Positions 7,790 to 18,076 of a stretch of 64,000 nucleotides of DNA are shown here, piece after piece. The notes beneath the pieces are model-generated. The model was given only the letters and a program-made list of their open reading frames with translations, was not told the DNA's origin and did not search any database. Each line of letters starts with the position of its first letter. Within the stretch, counting starts at the first letter, position 1. The stretch is from Gemmatimonadaceae bacterium (lineage in GTDB: Bacteria; Gemmatimonadota; Gemmatimonadetes; Gemmatimonadales; Gemmatimonadaceae), in the NCBI GenBank assembly GCA_019637445.1, contig JAHBVS010000002.1, positions 434,001-498,000 of the forward strand, given 5' to 3'. The translations under genes and the position numbers were made by a program.

Positions 7790-10354
7790 CTACCGCGACA
7801 TCACATCTCGCTTGGGCCCCATCCCCCGCACATACACATCAAACCACGCATACCAGCGCGCCCACATATCGAGATCGCTCTCGAAGGTCGCCACGCTGTG
7901 GTCCTCGTAGTGGTACATGTACAGTGCGGCCGTCTTCCCCAACCCCTGCAACGCCTGCATCATCCGCACCGAGGCCAGTGGCGCCGTGCCGACGTTCTGG
8001 TCCTCCGTGGCGTGATAGAGCAGCAACGCGCCGGCGAGCCGCTCCGCACGCAGGAACGGCGACATGTCGAAGTAGACATCCTGCGCCTCGTAGAAGCTGC
8101 GGCGCTCGCTCTGGAAGCCGAAGGGCGTCAGCGAACGGTTGTACATGCCGTCCCCCGCGATGCCGGCCTTGAAGTACGGTACCAGCGTCATCGCGTTGGC
8201 TGTGCCGAAGGCGCCGTAGCTGTGTCCGCCGATGCCCATCTGGTCGCGCGTGACGAAGCCCGAGTCCACCACGGCGTCGAGCACGGCGTCGAGGTTCTCC
8301 GGCAGGTCGCGCGTGAAGTTGTCGTTCATGCGGCCGCTGTCGCCGAAGATCGGGACGTCGGGCGTGATCAGCGCATAGCCGTGGGCCACCCACAGCTCCG
8401 TGCTGCTCGCCGGTCGCAACTGTGGCACGGCGGGGAACTCGTTGATGTTCACGCTCCACTTGGAGCGCGCGTAGGCCTGCTCGGTGGCATACTCACGCGG
8501 ATAGAACCAGATGATGCCAGGCACCGGCGCGCCGGGCCGCCAGCTGCGCGGAAGGACCACGTCCACCCAGACCTTGATGCCGTCGCGCGGACGCGTGACC
8601 TGGAAGCGCTTGCGGATCGCACCCGTCACCTCGGGGCCCACGTCCACGGCGTTCGTGAGCTTACGCTCCGTGCCCGCCGCGAGGTCGCGGTACCAGGCGT
8701 CCTCGATCGTCGTGGCGGACTGACGGGTCACCACCAGCTGCTGGTAGTCCGCGTCGAGCGCCGTCACGAGGTCTTCATAGGTCGAGGCCGGCGAGTCCAG
8801 AAGCCGCGAGCGCTTCGCGTCGGCAATCTCCACGCGATCGAGGAACGGACGCGGCGCGCGGCGATGCCACTCATCGCCGTAGCGGCGGGTGCCGGTCACG
8901 AACACCGCAGCGGCATCGCGGCTCATCCGCACCATCACGCTGCCGTCCACGCCGCGGGCGATCTGCAGCGCGCCGCCCGTGCCGACCGTGTCGGCCTGTG
9001 CATTGCCGCCGAAGCCGCCGCCGCCAAATCCGCCGAAGCCACCACCTGGCAGCGTGACGCCGCGGCCGAGCGGATACTTCTTCGAGACGTCGGCCACGCG
9101 CACGGCTGAGACCTGCCCGCTGTCGTTCACGAAGAACGTGCCCTTGTCCGTGCCCCAGGCCACGCTGGAGAAGCGCGCGCTTCCACTGAACAGCAGCGTG
9201 GTATCACCTGCGGCGAATGGCGCGCGCCAGTGCATCCAGCGCACGGCGCTGGCCCGGTTGTTGTCGCCGACGACCGTCTGCAGGTAGGTCAGGCCGCCAT
9301 CCGGGTGCCAGGCAAAGCTCCGCCGCGAAATGTCCGGCGCCGGATTTCGCGGGCCGTCCTCGACCTCGCCCTCACGCAGGGCCCGTTCGTCGAGCGTCGC
9401 GACCACGCGGCCGTTCGTGTCCCAGAGCTGGGTCACAGTGCCGAACTGCGTGTGCGGAACGATGTAGCTGAACGGCTCCACCACCGTCGTGACGCGCAGG
9501 TAGCGGCCATCGGGTGAGGCGTCGGCACTGCGGATCATCGCTGGCGAGCCGATGTTGCGGGTGGCGCCGCTGCGGGCATCGACCAGCGCCAGCTGGCCTG
9601 TGGTGTGGTACTTGTAGAGCGCCTTGTCGTGCAGGTCCTCGAGCAGCGAGGCGTGCACGCGCTGCGGCTTGGCGACGCCTTCCGTCAGCCGCACCTGTGG
9701 TCCGTCCTCGATGCCGTTCGGTCCGTGCGAGGGCGCCGCGCCGCGACCGGCGGGGACCAGCACCACGATCAGCGAGCGGCCGTCGGGCGTGAAGCGCGGC
9801 TCGGTCACCAGTGTGGCCAGCATCGCCGTGCGGGTCAGCCGCGTCGAGCGGCCGCTGGCGACGTCGGCGATGTAGAGATGCGTCGCGTCGTTCGTGTGTG
9901 CGAGGTAGGCAATGCGATTGCCATCCGGCGACCAGGTCGCGTCGCTGACGCGCATGCCGCTCGGCGTCTCGATGCGTCGCGTCTGCCCCGTGCGCGGATC
10001 GGCCAGCTCGATGCCAGTGAACCGTGCGTTGGTGAGGCTCCGCGCCCGGTTGGCATTGGGGTCCACCTGCAGGCCGCCGAGGTAGAGATGCGGACGGCCA
10101 TACTGCGCGATGCTCCCGCGGCCCGGGCCGGTCAACCGCAGGGCCCAGGCGCCGGTTGAACTCAGCGCATCAAACGAAATGTCGGTGCGCGGCGTAGTGA
10201 CCATACGCTCCACCGACGCCGGCGGCCGCACGAAGCTCTCGGCGCGCAGTGTGGCCCAAGGGTCTGCGGGATCGTAGGCCTGGGCCGTGGCGGTAAGTGG
10301 CAGCGCGGCAGCAAGCGCGACGATGGCAAGCGGGCGAAGGATGCTGGACGTCAT
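7790..10354 (-). CDS. Secreted S9-family (prolyl-oligopeptidase-type) serine peptidase
   Basis: An 854-residue exported peptidase with a signal peptide ending near residue 25 (LPLTATAQA). A WD40/beta-propeller-like region (about 60-570, repeats such as SPDGNRIAY and SPDGRYLRV) precedes an alpha/beta-hydrolase domain. The nucleophile is Ser712 in GGHSYGAFG, with acid Asp in HATEDQNVG and His near residue 822 in YHYEDHS. There is a Gly/Phe-rich linker (GGGFGGFGGGGFGG) around residue 450. The layout resembles peptidases annotated as glutamyl or prolyl oligopeptidases acting on peptides outside the cytoplasm; specificity cannot be read here. The ATG at 10354 gives the only good signal peptide. 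Confidence 0.9.
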   Translation of the reverse strand: MTSSILRPLAIVALAAALPLTATAQAYDPADPWATLRAESFVRPPASVERMVTTPRTDISFDALSSTGAWALRLTGPGRGSIAQYGRPHLYLGGLQVDPNANRARSLTNARFTGIELADPRTGQTRRIETPSGMRVSDATWSPDGNRIAYLAHTNDATHLYIADVASGRSTRLTRTAMLATLVTEPRFTPDGRSLIVVLVPAGRGAAPSHGPNGIEDGPQVRLTEGVAKPQRVHASLLEDLHDKALYKYHTTGQLALVDARSGATRNIGSPAMIRSADASPDGRYLRVTTVVEPFSYIVPHTQFGTVTQLWDTNGRVVATLDERALREGEVEDGPRNPAPDISRRSFAWHPDGGLTYLQTVVGDNNRASAVRWMHWRAPFAAGDTTLLFSGSARFSSVAWGTDKGTFFVNDSGQVSAVRVADVSKKYPLGRGVTLPGGGFGGFGGGGFGGNAQADTVGTGGALQIARGVDGSVMVRMSRDAAAVFVTGTRRYGDEWHRRAPRPFLDRVEIADAKRSRLLDSPASTYEDLVTALDADYQQLVVTRQSATTIEDAWYRDLAAGTERKLTNAVDVGPEVTGAIRKRFQVTRPRDGIKVWVDVVLPRSWRPGAPVPGIIWFYPREYATEQAYARSKWSVNINEFPAVPQLRPASSTELWVAHGYALITPDVPIFGDSGRMNDNFTRDLPENLDAVLDAVVDSGFVTRDQMGIGGHSYGAFGTANAMTLVPYFKAGIAGDGMYNRSLTPFGFQSERRSFYEAQDVYFDMSPFLRAERLAGALLLYHATEDQNVGTAPLASVRMMQALQGLGKTAALYMYHYEDHSVATFESDLDMWARWYAWFDVYVRGMGPKRDVMSR

Positions 10355-10511
10355 GTGGCGCGGGGTAGGTGGCTGGGGAGGGACCGCCGGAGGGGCTCTG
10401 TGAGCTGATGCTCCCATACCTACGGCGGGGGAACCGCAGCCGTTGGCACGACGCTTGGTTTGGCACGGAAAGCGAACGCGCACGGCGCAGCCTCTTCCTC
10501 GGAGCGATACC

Positions 10512-10889
10512 ATGCCCGTCACAACCGTCGTGGACACCGACCAGCGCTGCGTCTTCATGCGGGTCGAGGGGACCGCCACCGCCGATGAGCTGCGCGCCCA
10601 CTATGAGAAGATCATCTCCACGCCAGGCTTCGAGCCAGACTTCCACTCCTGCTCCGACTTGCGTGGCGTGACGGCGATGACGGTGCCGACCAGCTCGATG
10701 CGCGGCTTCTTCGCGATGTCACCCTACGGCCCCTCCTCGCAGCGGGCCTTCATCCTGACCTCCGAGATGGTGCAGGGGATGATCCGGATGCTCGAACTCA
10801 GTTCCGAGGGCCGGCACGGCACCATCGCCGTGTTCGCCGAGCCGCAGGAGGCCTACGACTGGTTGCGGGTCAGCCCACCGCGCGGATGA
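10512..10889 (+). CDS. Small hypothetical protein, possibly STAS/SpoIIAA-like fold
   Basis: About 125 residues with no signal peptide. The pattern (short beta hairpin, FMRVEGTATADELRAHYEKI, then a conserved-looking SDLRGVTAM and a C-terminal beta-alpha unit ending in AYDWL) resembles short SpoIIAA/STAS-like proteins of unknown role, but similarity is weak. A GGAG ribosome-binding site precedes the ATG at 10512. It is divergent from the S9 peptidase gene and its 3' end overlaps the convergent kynB by 20 bases, which is unusual. Confidence 0.6.
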   Translation: MPVTTVVDTDQRCVFMRVEGTATADELRAHYEKIISTPGFEPDFHSCSDLRGVTAMTVPTSSMRGFFAMSPYGPSSQRAFILTSEMVQGMIRMLELSSEGRHGTIAVFAEPQEAYDWLRVSPPRG

Positions 10890-11508
10890 AGGCGCGCACC
10901 GGCGCTGCGTCGCAGGCGCCGACCTTGAGCGGGAACGCGTAGAGCTCACAGGCGCCTTCGTCCACGCCGCGGAGGTCGAGATTCTCGAGCACGAAGGCCC
11001 CGCCGCCAAACATCGCGTGGTGCACGGCGAGCGTCTTGCTCTCACGATCGTCCACGCTGGGGCAGTCCACGGCCAGCAGCCGCAGCCCCTCGGCCACCAA
11101 AGTCGCGGCAACGCCGGCCTCCAACGCCGGCCATCGGTCAGGAAACACGCCCACCGCCGTGCTTCGTCCCGTCCGGAGCAGTAGCCGCGCCTCGCCGCGG
11201 CGCCAGCCGGCGCGCTCCAGAGCATCGAGCGTGATGCCGCTGTCGAGGGCCGAGACGTCCACCACGCGCGCGCGCCCAACGAAGGGCTCCAGTGGCAGCG
11301 CGTCGGCGCCGCTGCCGTCCGCCATCACGTGCAATGGCGCGTCGGCGTGCGTGCCCACGTGCGGGCTGGTCTCCCAACGCGAGACGTTCACGCTGGCGCC
11401 GTCCGCCATTGCCCAGGCCCAGCCGCAGCTGAACGGCGTGTCGCCCGGCCAGGCCGGCGTGTCGGCGTCGAACGCCACCGAGATGTCGCGGAGGCTATCC
11501 GCGTCCAT
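10870..11508 (-). CDS. kynB: Kynurenine formamidase
   Basis: A 212-residue cyclase-family metal hydrolase that converts N-formyl-L-kynurenine to L-kynurenine and formate. The metal-binding signature PHVGTHADAPLH is at residues 49-60 (His50, His54, Asp56), followed by FVGRARVVDVS and a C-terminal LENLDLRGVDEGACELYAFPLK typical of KynB. It starts 14 bases inside the end of the tryptophan dioxygenase gene, so the two consecutive steps are coupled. Length is normal for the family. Confidence 0.92.
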   Translation of the reverse strand: MDADSLRDISVAFDADTPAWPGDTPFSCGWAWAMADGASVNVSRWETSPHVGTHADAPLHVMADGSGADALPLEPFVGRARVVDVSALDSGITLDALERAGWRRGEARLLLRTGRSTAVGVFPDRWPALEAGVAATLVAEGLRLLAVDCPSVDDRESKTLAVHHAMFGGGAFVLENLDLRGVDEGACELYAFPLKVGACDAAPVRAFIRAVG

Positions 11509-12241
11509 ACAGCCGCGACCGGACGGCCCACAGCTCCGGGAAGAAGCGCTGGCTCACGGTCTTGGCCAGGTACTTGGCGCCCAGCGTTCCACCAGTACCA
11601 CCGGTGTCCGGCCCGATGATGCGTTCCACCAACTGCACGTGCAGGAAGCGCCAGCGCGCAAAGCCCTGCTCGTAGGCCAGCAGCGATTCCGCCAGCATCT
11701 GCAACAGGCCGTGGCCCGGCTCCTTGTAGATGCGCTCCAGCGTTACGCCCTGTTGTTCCAGCAACGCGAGGAACAGTGCCTGCAGCGTCGGCCGAGCCAG
11801 CGCCCGCTGTACCACCGCCGGCAACTCGCCGTGCTCCTTCAGCGCCGCCATGAAGTGCGGATCGCGCAGGCCGGAGGTTGCCTCGATGGCGCGGAACTGC
11901 GCGCTCTGCGAGCCGCTGGAGCTCCCGAGATAGCCCCGGAACTGCGCGAAGCGCTGCGGCGGCAGCGTGTCGAGTGCCGAGAGCTCGTGCGCCACCAGCT
12001 CCACCAGCGTGTTGATACGCTGCATGCTCGTGAGCGCACCCTGCGCGTCCCCTGCCTCGAGGCGCGCGATCAACTGGTCGAACTCGTGCAGTAGTACCTT
12101 GAACCAGAGCTCGCTGGCCTGGTGCACCACGATGAACAGCAGTTCGTCCGGATGCTCGGGCTGGCTCTGCGGCCGCTGCAGGCCGAGCAGCGTCTCGAGC
12201 TCAAGGTACGTCGGATAGGAGAGTTCGCGCGCGCTGCTCAA
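11495..12241 (-). CDS. kynA: Tryptophan 2,3-dioxygenase
   Basis: A 248-residue heme dioxygenase opening the indole ring of L-tryptophan to N-formylkynurenine. Motifs: FIVVHQASELWFK with the distal His40, RGYLGSSSGSQSAQFR (Arg102 and the substrate loop), and RWRFLHVQLVERIIG with the proximal heme ligand His201, followed by TGGTGG. Length is near the bacterial norm (about 260-280). No ATG precedes the conserved core; a TTG at 12241 overlapping the bshB1 stop (TTGA) is taken as start. It is the middle gene of bshB1-kynA-kynB. No kynureninase gene is in the window. Confidence 0.92.
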   Translation of the reverse strand: MSSARELSYPTYLELETLLGLQRPQSQPEHPDELLFIVVHQASELWFKVLLHEFDQLIARLEAGDAQGALTSMQRINTLVELVAHELSALDTLPPQRFAQFRGYLGSSSGSQSAQFRAIEATSGLRDPHFMAALKEHGELPAVVQRALARPTLQALFLALLEQQGVTLERIYKEPGHGLLQMLAESLLAYEQGFARWRFLHVQLVERIIGPDTGGTGGTLGAKYLAKTVSQRFFPELWAVRSRLYGRG

Positions 12242-12960
12242 AACGTGGAGACCTCGAGCGCGAGGAGGTCGTCCACGCGCTGCGTTTCGTAGGTGAAGAA
12301 GGGTTCGCCGTAGCGACAGCGGATCAGCGAGCCGTAGTGCGCCGCCTGGTGCCGCACGATGTCATACAGCGGCTCGCCGTTGGGATAAACCTCGCCGGCC
12401 CAGGTGGTGCCGTCGAATTGCGAGCCGTAGCACTTGATGGCGGCGAGCTTCGTTTCGAAGGTCGCGCTGATGTCCACCACGAAGCTCGGCTTCACGTGGT
12501 CCTCGCGGTAGGCGATCGCGTGCAGGACCTTGAGCGGACGATGTGGCTCGCTGCCGTCGTCGAGCTTGCGGAGCCCGGACACGAAGCAGGCGTCGCGGAT
12601 CAACTGCGCCGCCACGCGATGGTCAGGATGCCGTCCGCGCGGCGCCGGCGCGATCACCACGCGAGGCCGAAGCGCGCGGATGCGCAGCGCCAGCGCCCGC
12701 CGCGTCTCCGGCGTGTTGGTGATCCCGGCGTCGGGCAGCCCGAGGTTCTCTCGATGCGCCACGCCAAGCACCTCTGCCGCCCGCCTCGCTTCCTCACCGC
12801 GCAATGCGGCGGAGCCACGCGTACCCATCTCGCCGGCCGTGAGGTCGATGATGCCCGTGCGCACACCGCGACCGGCGTGCAGCGCCAGCGTGCCCCCGCA
12901 GGTCAACTCCACGTCATCGCGGTGCGCGGCAATCGCCAGGACGTCCACGGCTTGCGTCAT
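12238..12960 (-). CDS. bshB1: Bacillithiol biosynthesis deacetylase BshB1
   Basis: A 240-residue LmbE/PIG-L zinc deacetylase matching the BshB1 branch: VLAIAAHRDDVEL (residues 8-19; zinc-site His13 and Asp16), RENLGLPDAGITNTPE, GRHPDHR (His111, His114), and later VVDISATFETKLAAIKCYGSQF-like features (residues about 172-193). BshB1 removes acetyl from GlcNAc-malate in bacillithiol synthesis. The zinc motif reads HRDD instead of the usual HPDD. bshA and bshC are not in the window. It is the first gene of the operon with kynA and kynB and overlaps kynA by 4 bases. Confidence 0.85.
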   Translation of the reverse strand: MTQAVDVLAIAAHRDDVELTCGGTLALHAGRGVRTGIIDLTAGEMGTRGSAALRGEEARRAAEVLGVAHRENLGLPDAGITNTPETRRALALRIRALRPRVVIAPAPRGRHPDHRVAAQLIRDACFVSGLRKLDDGSEPHRPLKVLHAIAYREDHVKPSFVVDISATFETKLAAIKCYGSQFDGTTWAGEVYPNGEPLYDIVRHQAAHYGSLIRCRYGEPFFTYETQRVDDLLALEVSTF

Positions 12961-13067
12961 TCCTGCAATCTGCCCGTTGCGGGGAGGGCGGGGAAGGCGT
13001 GGGCTCGCATCCCGCGATCCCAGTCGAGCCGCTACCGCTCCTCGCGGGCGAGGCGTAGCATCAGCCT

Positions 13068-13676
13068 ATGTCGCCACGCAAAGCCTCTGTCGCTCCAACG
13101 CAGGCACCGCGAGCGCCCTCGGCCGCCGCTGCCCCGCCCTCGGTGCCCGCGACGTTGCGCACGGCGCGATTGCTGCTGCGCCCGTTCCAGCCGGACGACG
13201 CCGCCGCCGTCGAGCGCGGGCTCGCCGCGCGCGAGGTCGCCGAGCAGACGCTGACCATCCCGCATCCGTATCCGCCGGGCAGCGCCGCGACTTGGATCGG
13301 GAGGCACGCGGAGTGGTACGCAGCCGGCAAGCAAGCCATCTGGGCCATCGTGCATGCCGACATGCTGGTCGGCGCCATCGGCCTCAACATCGTGGCCGCC
13401 CACCGACGCGCCGAGGCTGGCTACTGGATCGCCAAGGACGCCTGGGGCCAAGGCATCGCTACCGAAGCCCTGCAGGCCGTGCTCGCCCACGGCTTCGATG
13501 GGCTGGGCCTGCATCGCATCGAGGCGATGCACTACGTCGAGAACCCAGCCTCCGGCCGCGTGATGCAGAAGGCTGGGATGCAGCGCGAGGGACGCCTGCG
13601 CGACGTGGTGCATCGCGACGGCGTCCCTCGGACCAACGATCTTTACGCGATGCTGGCCAGCGACCCGCGACCGTAG
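13068..13676 (+). CDS. GNAT-family N-acetyltransferase (RimJ/RimL type)
   Basis: A 202-residue acetyl-CoA-dependent N-acetyltransferase. After an Ala/Pro-rich leader (about 25 residues) comes LRTARLLLRPFQPDDAAAV, then GYWIAKDAWGQGIATEAL (acetyl-CoA-binding motif A) and LHRIEAMHYVENPASGRVM with GMQREGRLRD, the usual RimJ/RimL end. The substrate could be a protein N-terminus or a small amine such as an antibiotic; sequence does not decide. Divergent from bshB1. Confidence 0.85.
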   Translation: MSPRKASVAPTQAPRAPSAAAAPPSVPATLRTARLLLRPFQPDDAAAVERGLAAREVAEQTLTIPHPYPPGSAATWIGRHAEWYAAGKQAIWAIVHADMLVGAIGLNIVAAHRRAEAGYWIAKDAWGQGIATEALQAVLAHGFDGLGLHRIEAMHYVENPASGRVMQKAGMQREGRLRDVVHRDGVPRTNDLYAMLASDPRP

Positions 13677-13689
13677 CCGCGGCGGCCCG

Positions 13690-14076
13690 TTACTCGCGGT
13701 TCGGCGGGCCCCGACGGCCCTGACCGGGCTGCGGCATCGCCGCAAGGTTCTTGTCAAACTGCGCCTGCTGCTCGGTCGTGAGCACCGCGCGGATGTCCGC
13801 GTGCAGCTTCTGGCGCATCTCCTGCATCTTCTGGCGGTTCGCCGGGTCCTGCATGCCGCCGCCCTGCATCATCGCCATCGTGGCCTCACGGTTCGCCGCC
13901 TGCAGCGAATCGACCTTGGCCTTCTGCGCCTCGCTCAGCGTGATATCCTTGAACAGCATCTCGTTCTGGCGCTGCTGCATCATCTGCTGATTGCCCCGTC
14001 CCTCGCCCTGCTGCGCGGCCGCCGGCAACGCCACCGTCACCAGCGCCAGCGCCACGACCCAACGAATCGCCCGCAT
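13690..14076 (-). CDS. Spy/CpxP-like (LTXXQ-type) periplasmic protein
   Basis: A 128-residue exported protein: signal peptide to about residue 21 (VALPAAAQ), then a Met/Gln-rich helical region with ITLSEAQKAKVDSLQ and VLTTEQQAQFDKNL, two copies of the LTxxQ-like pattern of Spy/CpxP periplasmic chaperones. The Met-rich middle (MAMMQGGGM) could bind metal. Convergent with the GNAT gene (13 bases between stops). The ATG at 14076 is chosen for the signal peptide. Confidence 0.75.
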   Translation of the reverse strand: MRAIRWVVALALVTVALPAAAQQGEGRGNQQMMQQRQNEMLFKDITLSEAQKAKVDSLQAANREATMAMMQGGGMQDPANRQKMQEMRQKLHADIRAVLTTEQQAQFDKNLAAMPQPGQGRRGPPNRE

Positions 14077-14218
14077 CGTTTCCTCCGAAGTGGTATGCAC
14101 ACAGGGCGGACGCCCCGCGCACACTAAGTAAACGCGCGCCCCGCCCGTTGCGTTAGGTTACGAAGGTCCGAGCGGGGCGCCCCCTGGCCCCATCCCTCCA
14201 CTGTTCGGAGACAGCCCG

Positions 14219-15823
14219 ATGGTCCTGCGAGCCTTCCGGGCGGCGGCCCTTGCCGCGGCCCTGATGCCCATTGTCGCGTCCGGCCAGCGGCCGGCAGCGC
14301 TGCCGCTCAAGCTCGAGCCGCGCCCCACCGTGGGCGCGATCACGCGCGAAGACCTGATGACGCGCCTGTACCAGATCGCGGACGACTCGATGGGTGGGCG
14401 CCCCACTGGCTCAGAGGGCCACGTGAAGGTCACGGCGTATATCGCAGCCGAGGCCAAGCGCCTCGGCCTGCTGCCGGGCGGCGATGACGGGAGCTATTTC
14501 CAATCGCTGCCCGTGGTCTCGCGCGGCTTCGTGGCCGGGGGCTCGATCCGCGTGGCGGGCAAGCGTTTCGCGCTCGGCAGCGACTTCGGTGGCCTCGTGC
14601 TGCCGGGGCGCACGCCGGCCGCCAGTGCGGGCGGCAGCATCGTCGTGGGTGGCGTGATGGGCGATACCACGACCTGGATCAGCGCCGAGGAGGCCGCCGG
14701 GAAGATCGTGCTACTGAAGGCCAGCCCGCGGGTGGTGACGATGTACCCGCGCGGCTTCTATCCGCCCGTCAGCTCACGCTTCGCGGGCGCCGCCGCCGTG
14801 CTGATGGGCGGCTGGGACGCGATGCCAAGCACGCTGCAGGCCGCAACCATGCGACGCGCCATCTCACGCGTGGACGACCAGCCGACGCGTGCGATGCCGC
14901 TGGCCCTCATCATCTCCGATGCGATGGCCAAGACGCTGATGGCCGCGGAGGGCCAGCACATCGCGATGGACGTCGCGTACGAACAGGCCGCGGCGCCGGC
15001 CCGCAACGTGGTCGCCATCCTGCCCGGCAGCGACCCGCGCCTGCGCGGGCAGTACGTCGCGCTCGGCGCCCACAGCGACCACGACCCGCTGACGGCATGG
15101 CCCGTCGACCACGACTCGCTGCGCGCGGCGAACGCCAAGCGCTCGGGCACGTCGCCGACGCTGCTGCCACGGGGCACGTACCCCGCCCGACAGGACTCCA
15201 TCAAGAACGGCGCGGACGACGACGGCACGGGCACGGTCGCGCTGCTGGAGATCGCCGAGGCGATGGCCACGGCGCCGGTGAAGCCGCGGCGCTCGACACT
15301 GTTTGTCTGGCACGTTGCGGAGGAGCTGGGCCTCTGGGGCGCCGAGCACTTCACCTCGCACCCCACGGTGCCACTGGACAGCGTGGTCGCCCAGCTCAAC
15401 ATGGATATGATCGGCCGCGGCGGCGTCGGCGACATCGAGAACGGTGGACCGCAGTTCCTGCTGCTCGTCGGCTCGCGCCGGCTCTCGAAGGAGCTCGGCG
15501 ATGTGCTCGAGTCGGTCAACGCGGCGCGCGACTTCTCGTTCAAGTTCGACTACAGCTGGGACGCCGACGGGCACCCGCAGCGCATCTACTGCCGCTCGGA
15601 CCACGCGCTGTACGCGCGGCAGGGCATCCCGGTGACGTTCTTCTTCACCGGCCTGCACCTCGACTACCACCAGGTCACGGACGAGCCGCAGTACATCGAC
15701 TACGACAAGCTCTACCACGTGGCCGGCCTGGTGCTCGACGCGGCGCGCGAGCTGGGGAACCGCGATCAGCGGCCGCGGTTGGACGGGCCGAAGCCCTCAC
15801 CCAACGCGGCCTGTCGGCAGTAG
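14219..15823 (+). CDS. Secreted M28-family zinc peptidase
   Basis: A 534-residue exported metallopeptidase: signal peptide to about residue 22, a PA-domain-like insert (about 130-260), and an M28 catalytic core with zinc ligands recognisable in GAHSDHD, NGADDDGTGT, AEELGLWGAEH and LNMDMIG, and a final His in HLDYHQVTDE. M28 enzymes are aminopeptidases or carboxypeptidases of the extracytoplasmic space. Between the first two zinc motifs is an insertion of about 40 residues (around PVDHDSLRAANAKR). A GGAG site lies about 8 bases before the ATG. Confidence 0.9.
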   Translation: MVLRAFRAAALAAALMPIVASGQRPAALPLKLEPRPTVGAITREDLMTRLYQIADDSMGGRPTGSEGHVKVTAYIAAEAKRLGLLPGGDDGSYFQSLPVVSRGFVAGGSIRVAGKRFALGSDFGGLVLPGRTPAASAGGSIVVGGVMGDTTTWISAEEAAGKIVLLKASPRVVTMYPRGFYPPVSSRFAGAAAVLMGGWDAMPSTLQAATMRRAISRVDDQPTRAMPLALIISDAMAKTLMAAEGQHIAMDVAYEQAAAPARNVVAILPGSDPRLRGQYVALGAHSDHDPLTAWPVDHDSLRAANAKRSGTSPTLLPRGTYPARQDSIKNGADDDGTGTVALLEIAEAMATAPVKPRRSTLFVWHVAEELGLWGAEHFTSHPTVPLDSVVAQLNMDMIGRGGVGDIENGGPQFLLLVGSRRLSKELGDVLESVNAARDFSFKFDYSWDADGHPQRIYCRSDHALYARQGIPVTFFFTGLHLDYHQVTDEPQYIDYDKLYHVAGLVLDAARELGNRDQRPRLDGPKPSPNAACRQ

Positions 15824-15871
15824 ACGGCTAGCGGCGGCGTGCGGAATCGCCGCGGCTCGTAGCGGCGGCGG

Positions 15872-17254
<1,383 letters not shown>

Positions 17255-17360
17255 CTGGAATTCGGAAATCAGGTGACGTGCGGGGTGGCACGTTGCAGGA
17301 AAGCTACACGGTATCAGATTCCCCTCATAGGCTTTCCCTCGAATTCCCCTGCCGCGCCCC

Positions 17361-18020
17361 ATGCAGACCATCCCGCTCGACCAGTACCGCCGACTGCCCG
17401 AAGTGGACATGCTCGCGCGCGCGCGCGAGTTCTCCGACGAACTGCGCCGCCGCCGCACGGTGCGGGACTTCTCCGACGAGCCCGTGCCGCGCAGTATCCT
17501 CGAGCCTTGCCTGATGGCCGCCGGCAGCGCGCCCAACGGGGCCAATCTGCAGCCCTGGCACTTCGTCGCCGTCTCCGATCCGGAGGTCAAGCGCGAGATC
17601 CGCGAGGCCGCGGAGGAGGAGGAGCGCGCCTTTTACAGCGGTCGTGCCACCACGGACTGGCTGGAGGACCTCGCCCATCTCGGGACCGACGAGCACAAGC
17701 CCTTCCTGCAGCGGGCGCCGTGGCTGATCGCCATCTTCGCCCAGCGCTGGCGGGCGCAGGAGGACGGCTCGCGCCGCGTGAACTACTACGTGCCGGAGTC
17801 GGTGGGCATTGCGACAGGATTTCTGATTGCGGCGCTGCATCACGCCGGCTTGGCGACGCTCACGCACACGCCGAGCCCGATGAACTTCCTGAACCGCATC
17901 CTCGAACGGCCGGCGTCGGAGAAGCCGTTCCTATTGCTGGTGGTCGGCTATCCGGCGGCGAATGCGCGGGTGCCGCAGATCACGAAGAAGACGCTGGACG
18001 AGATCGCGACGTTCCGCTGA
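17361..18020 (+). CDS. Iodotyrosine-deiodinase-like FMN reductase (nitroreductase superfamily)
   Basis: A 219-residue flavoprotein of the nitroreductase superfamily. [12 protein letters not shown] and [18 protein letters not shown] are FMN-binding segments. It aligns with the iodotyrosine deiodinase branch across its length: lid residues Glu88, Tyr92 and Lys113 keep the same spacing as the substrate-binding Glu/Tyr/Lys of animal IYD, and [15 protein letters not shown] plus the ending [16 protein letters not shown] match the IYD C-terminal half. IYD reductively removes halogen from halotyrosines. The native bacterial substrate is unknown. It has no partner gene; it is divergent from rhlE and convergent with the ABC cluster. 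Confidence 0.85.
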   Translation: MQTIPLDQYRRLPEVDMLARAREFSDELRRRRTVRDFSDEPVPRSILEPCLMAAGSAPNGANLQPWHFVAVSDPEVKREIREAAEEEERAFYSGRATTDWLEDLAHLGTDEHKPFLQRAPWLIAIFAQRWRAQEDGSRRVNYYVPESVGIATGFLIAALHHAGLATLTHTPSPMNFLNRILERPASEKPFLLLVVGYPAANARVPQITKKTLDEIATFR

Positions 18021-18028
18021 GCCGCTGC

Positions 18029-18058
18029 GCGGCGTGGGCCCTCCGCCGCCCACGCCGC
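18029..18058. terminator. 11-bp stem hairpin between IYD-like gene and ABC cluster
   Basis: GCGGCGTGGGC (18029-18039) pairs with 18048-18058 across an 8-base loop. It lies between convergent stops at 18020 and 18077, so it probably ends the long ABC operon and the flavoprotein gene. Confidence 0.55.
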
Positions 18059-18076
18059 CGCCCACGGAACCGCGAT

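Noticed and set aside
10443-10459. Sigma-54-like promoter TTGGCACGACGCTTGGT before the small gene at 10512
   Set aside because: The -24 GG and spacing fit, but the -12 element reads GG instead of the essential GC, and one weak match in a high-GC window is expected by chance.
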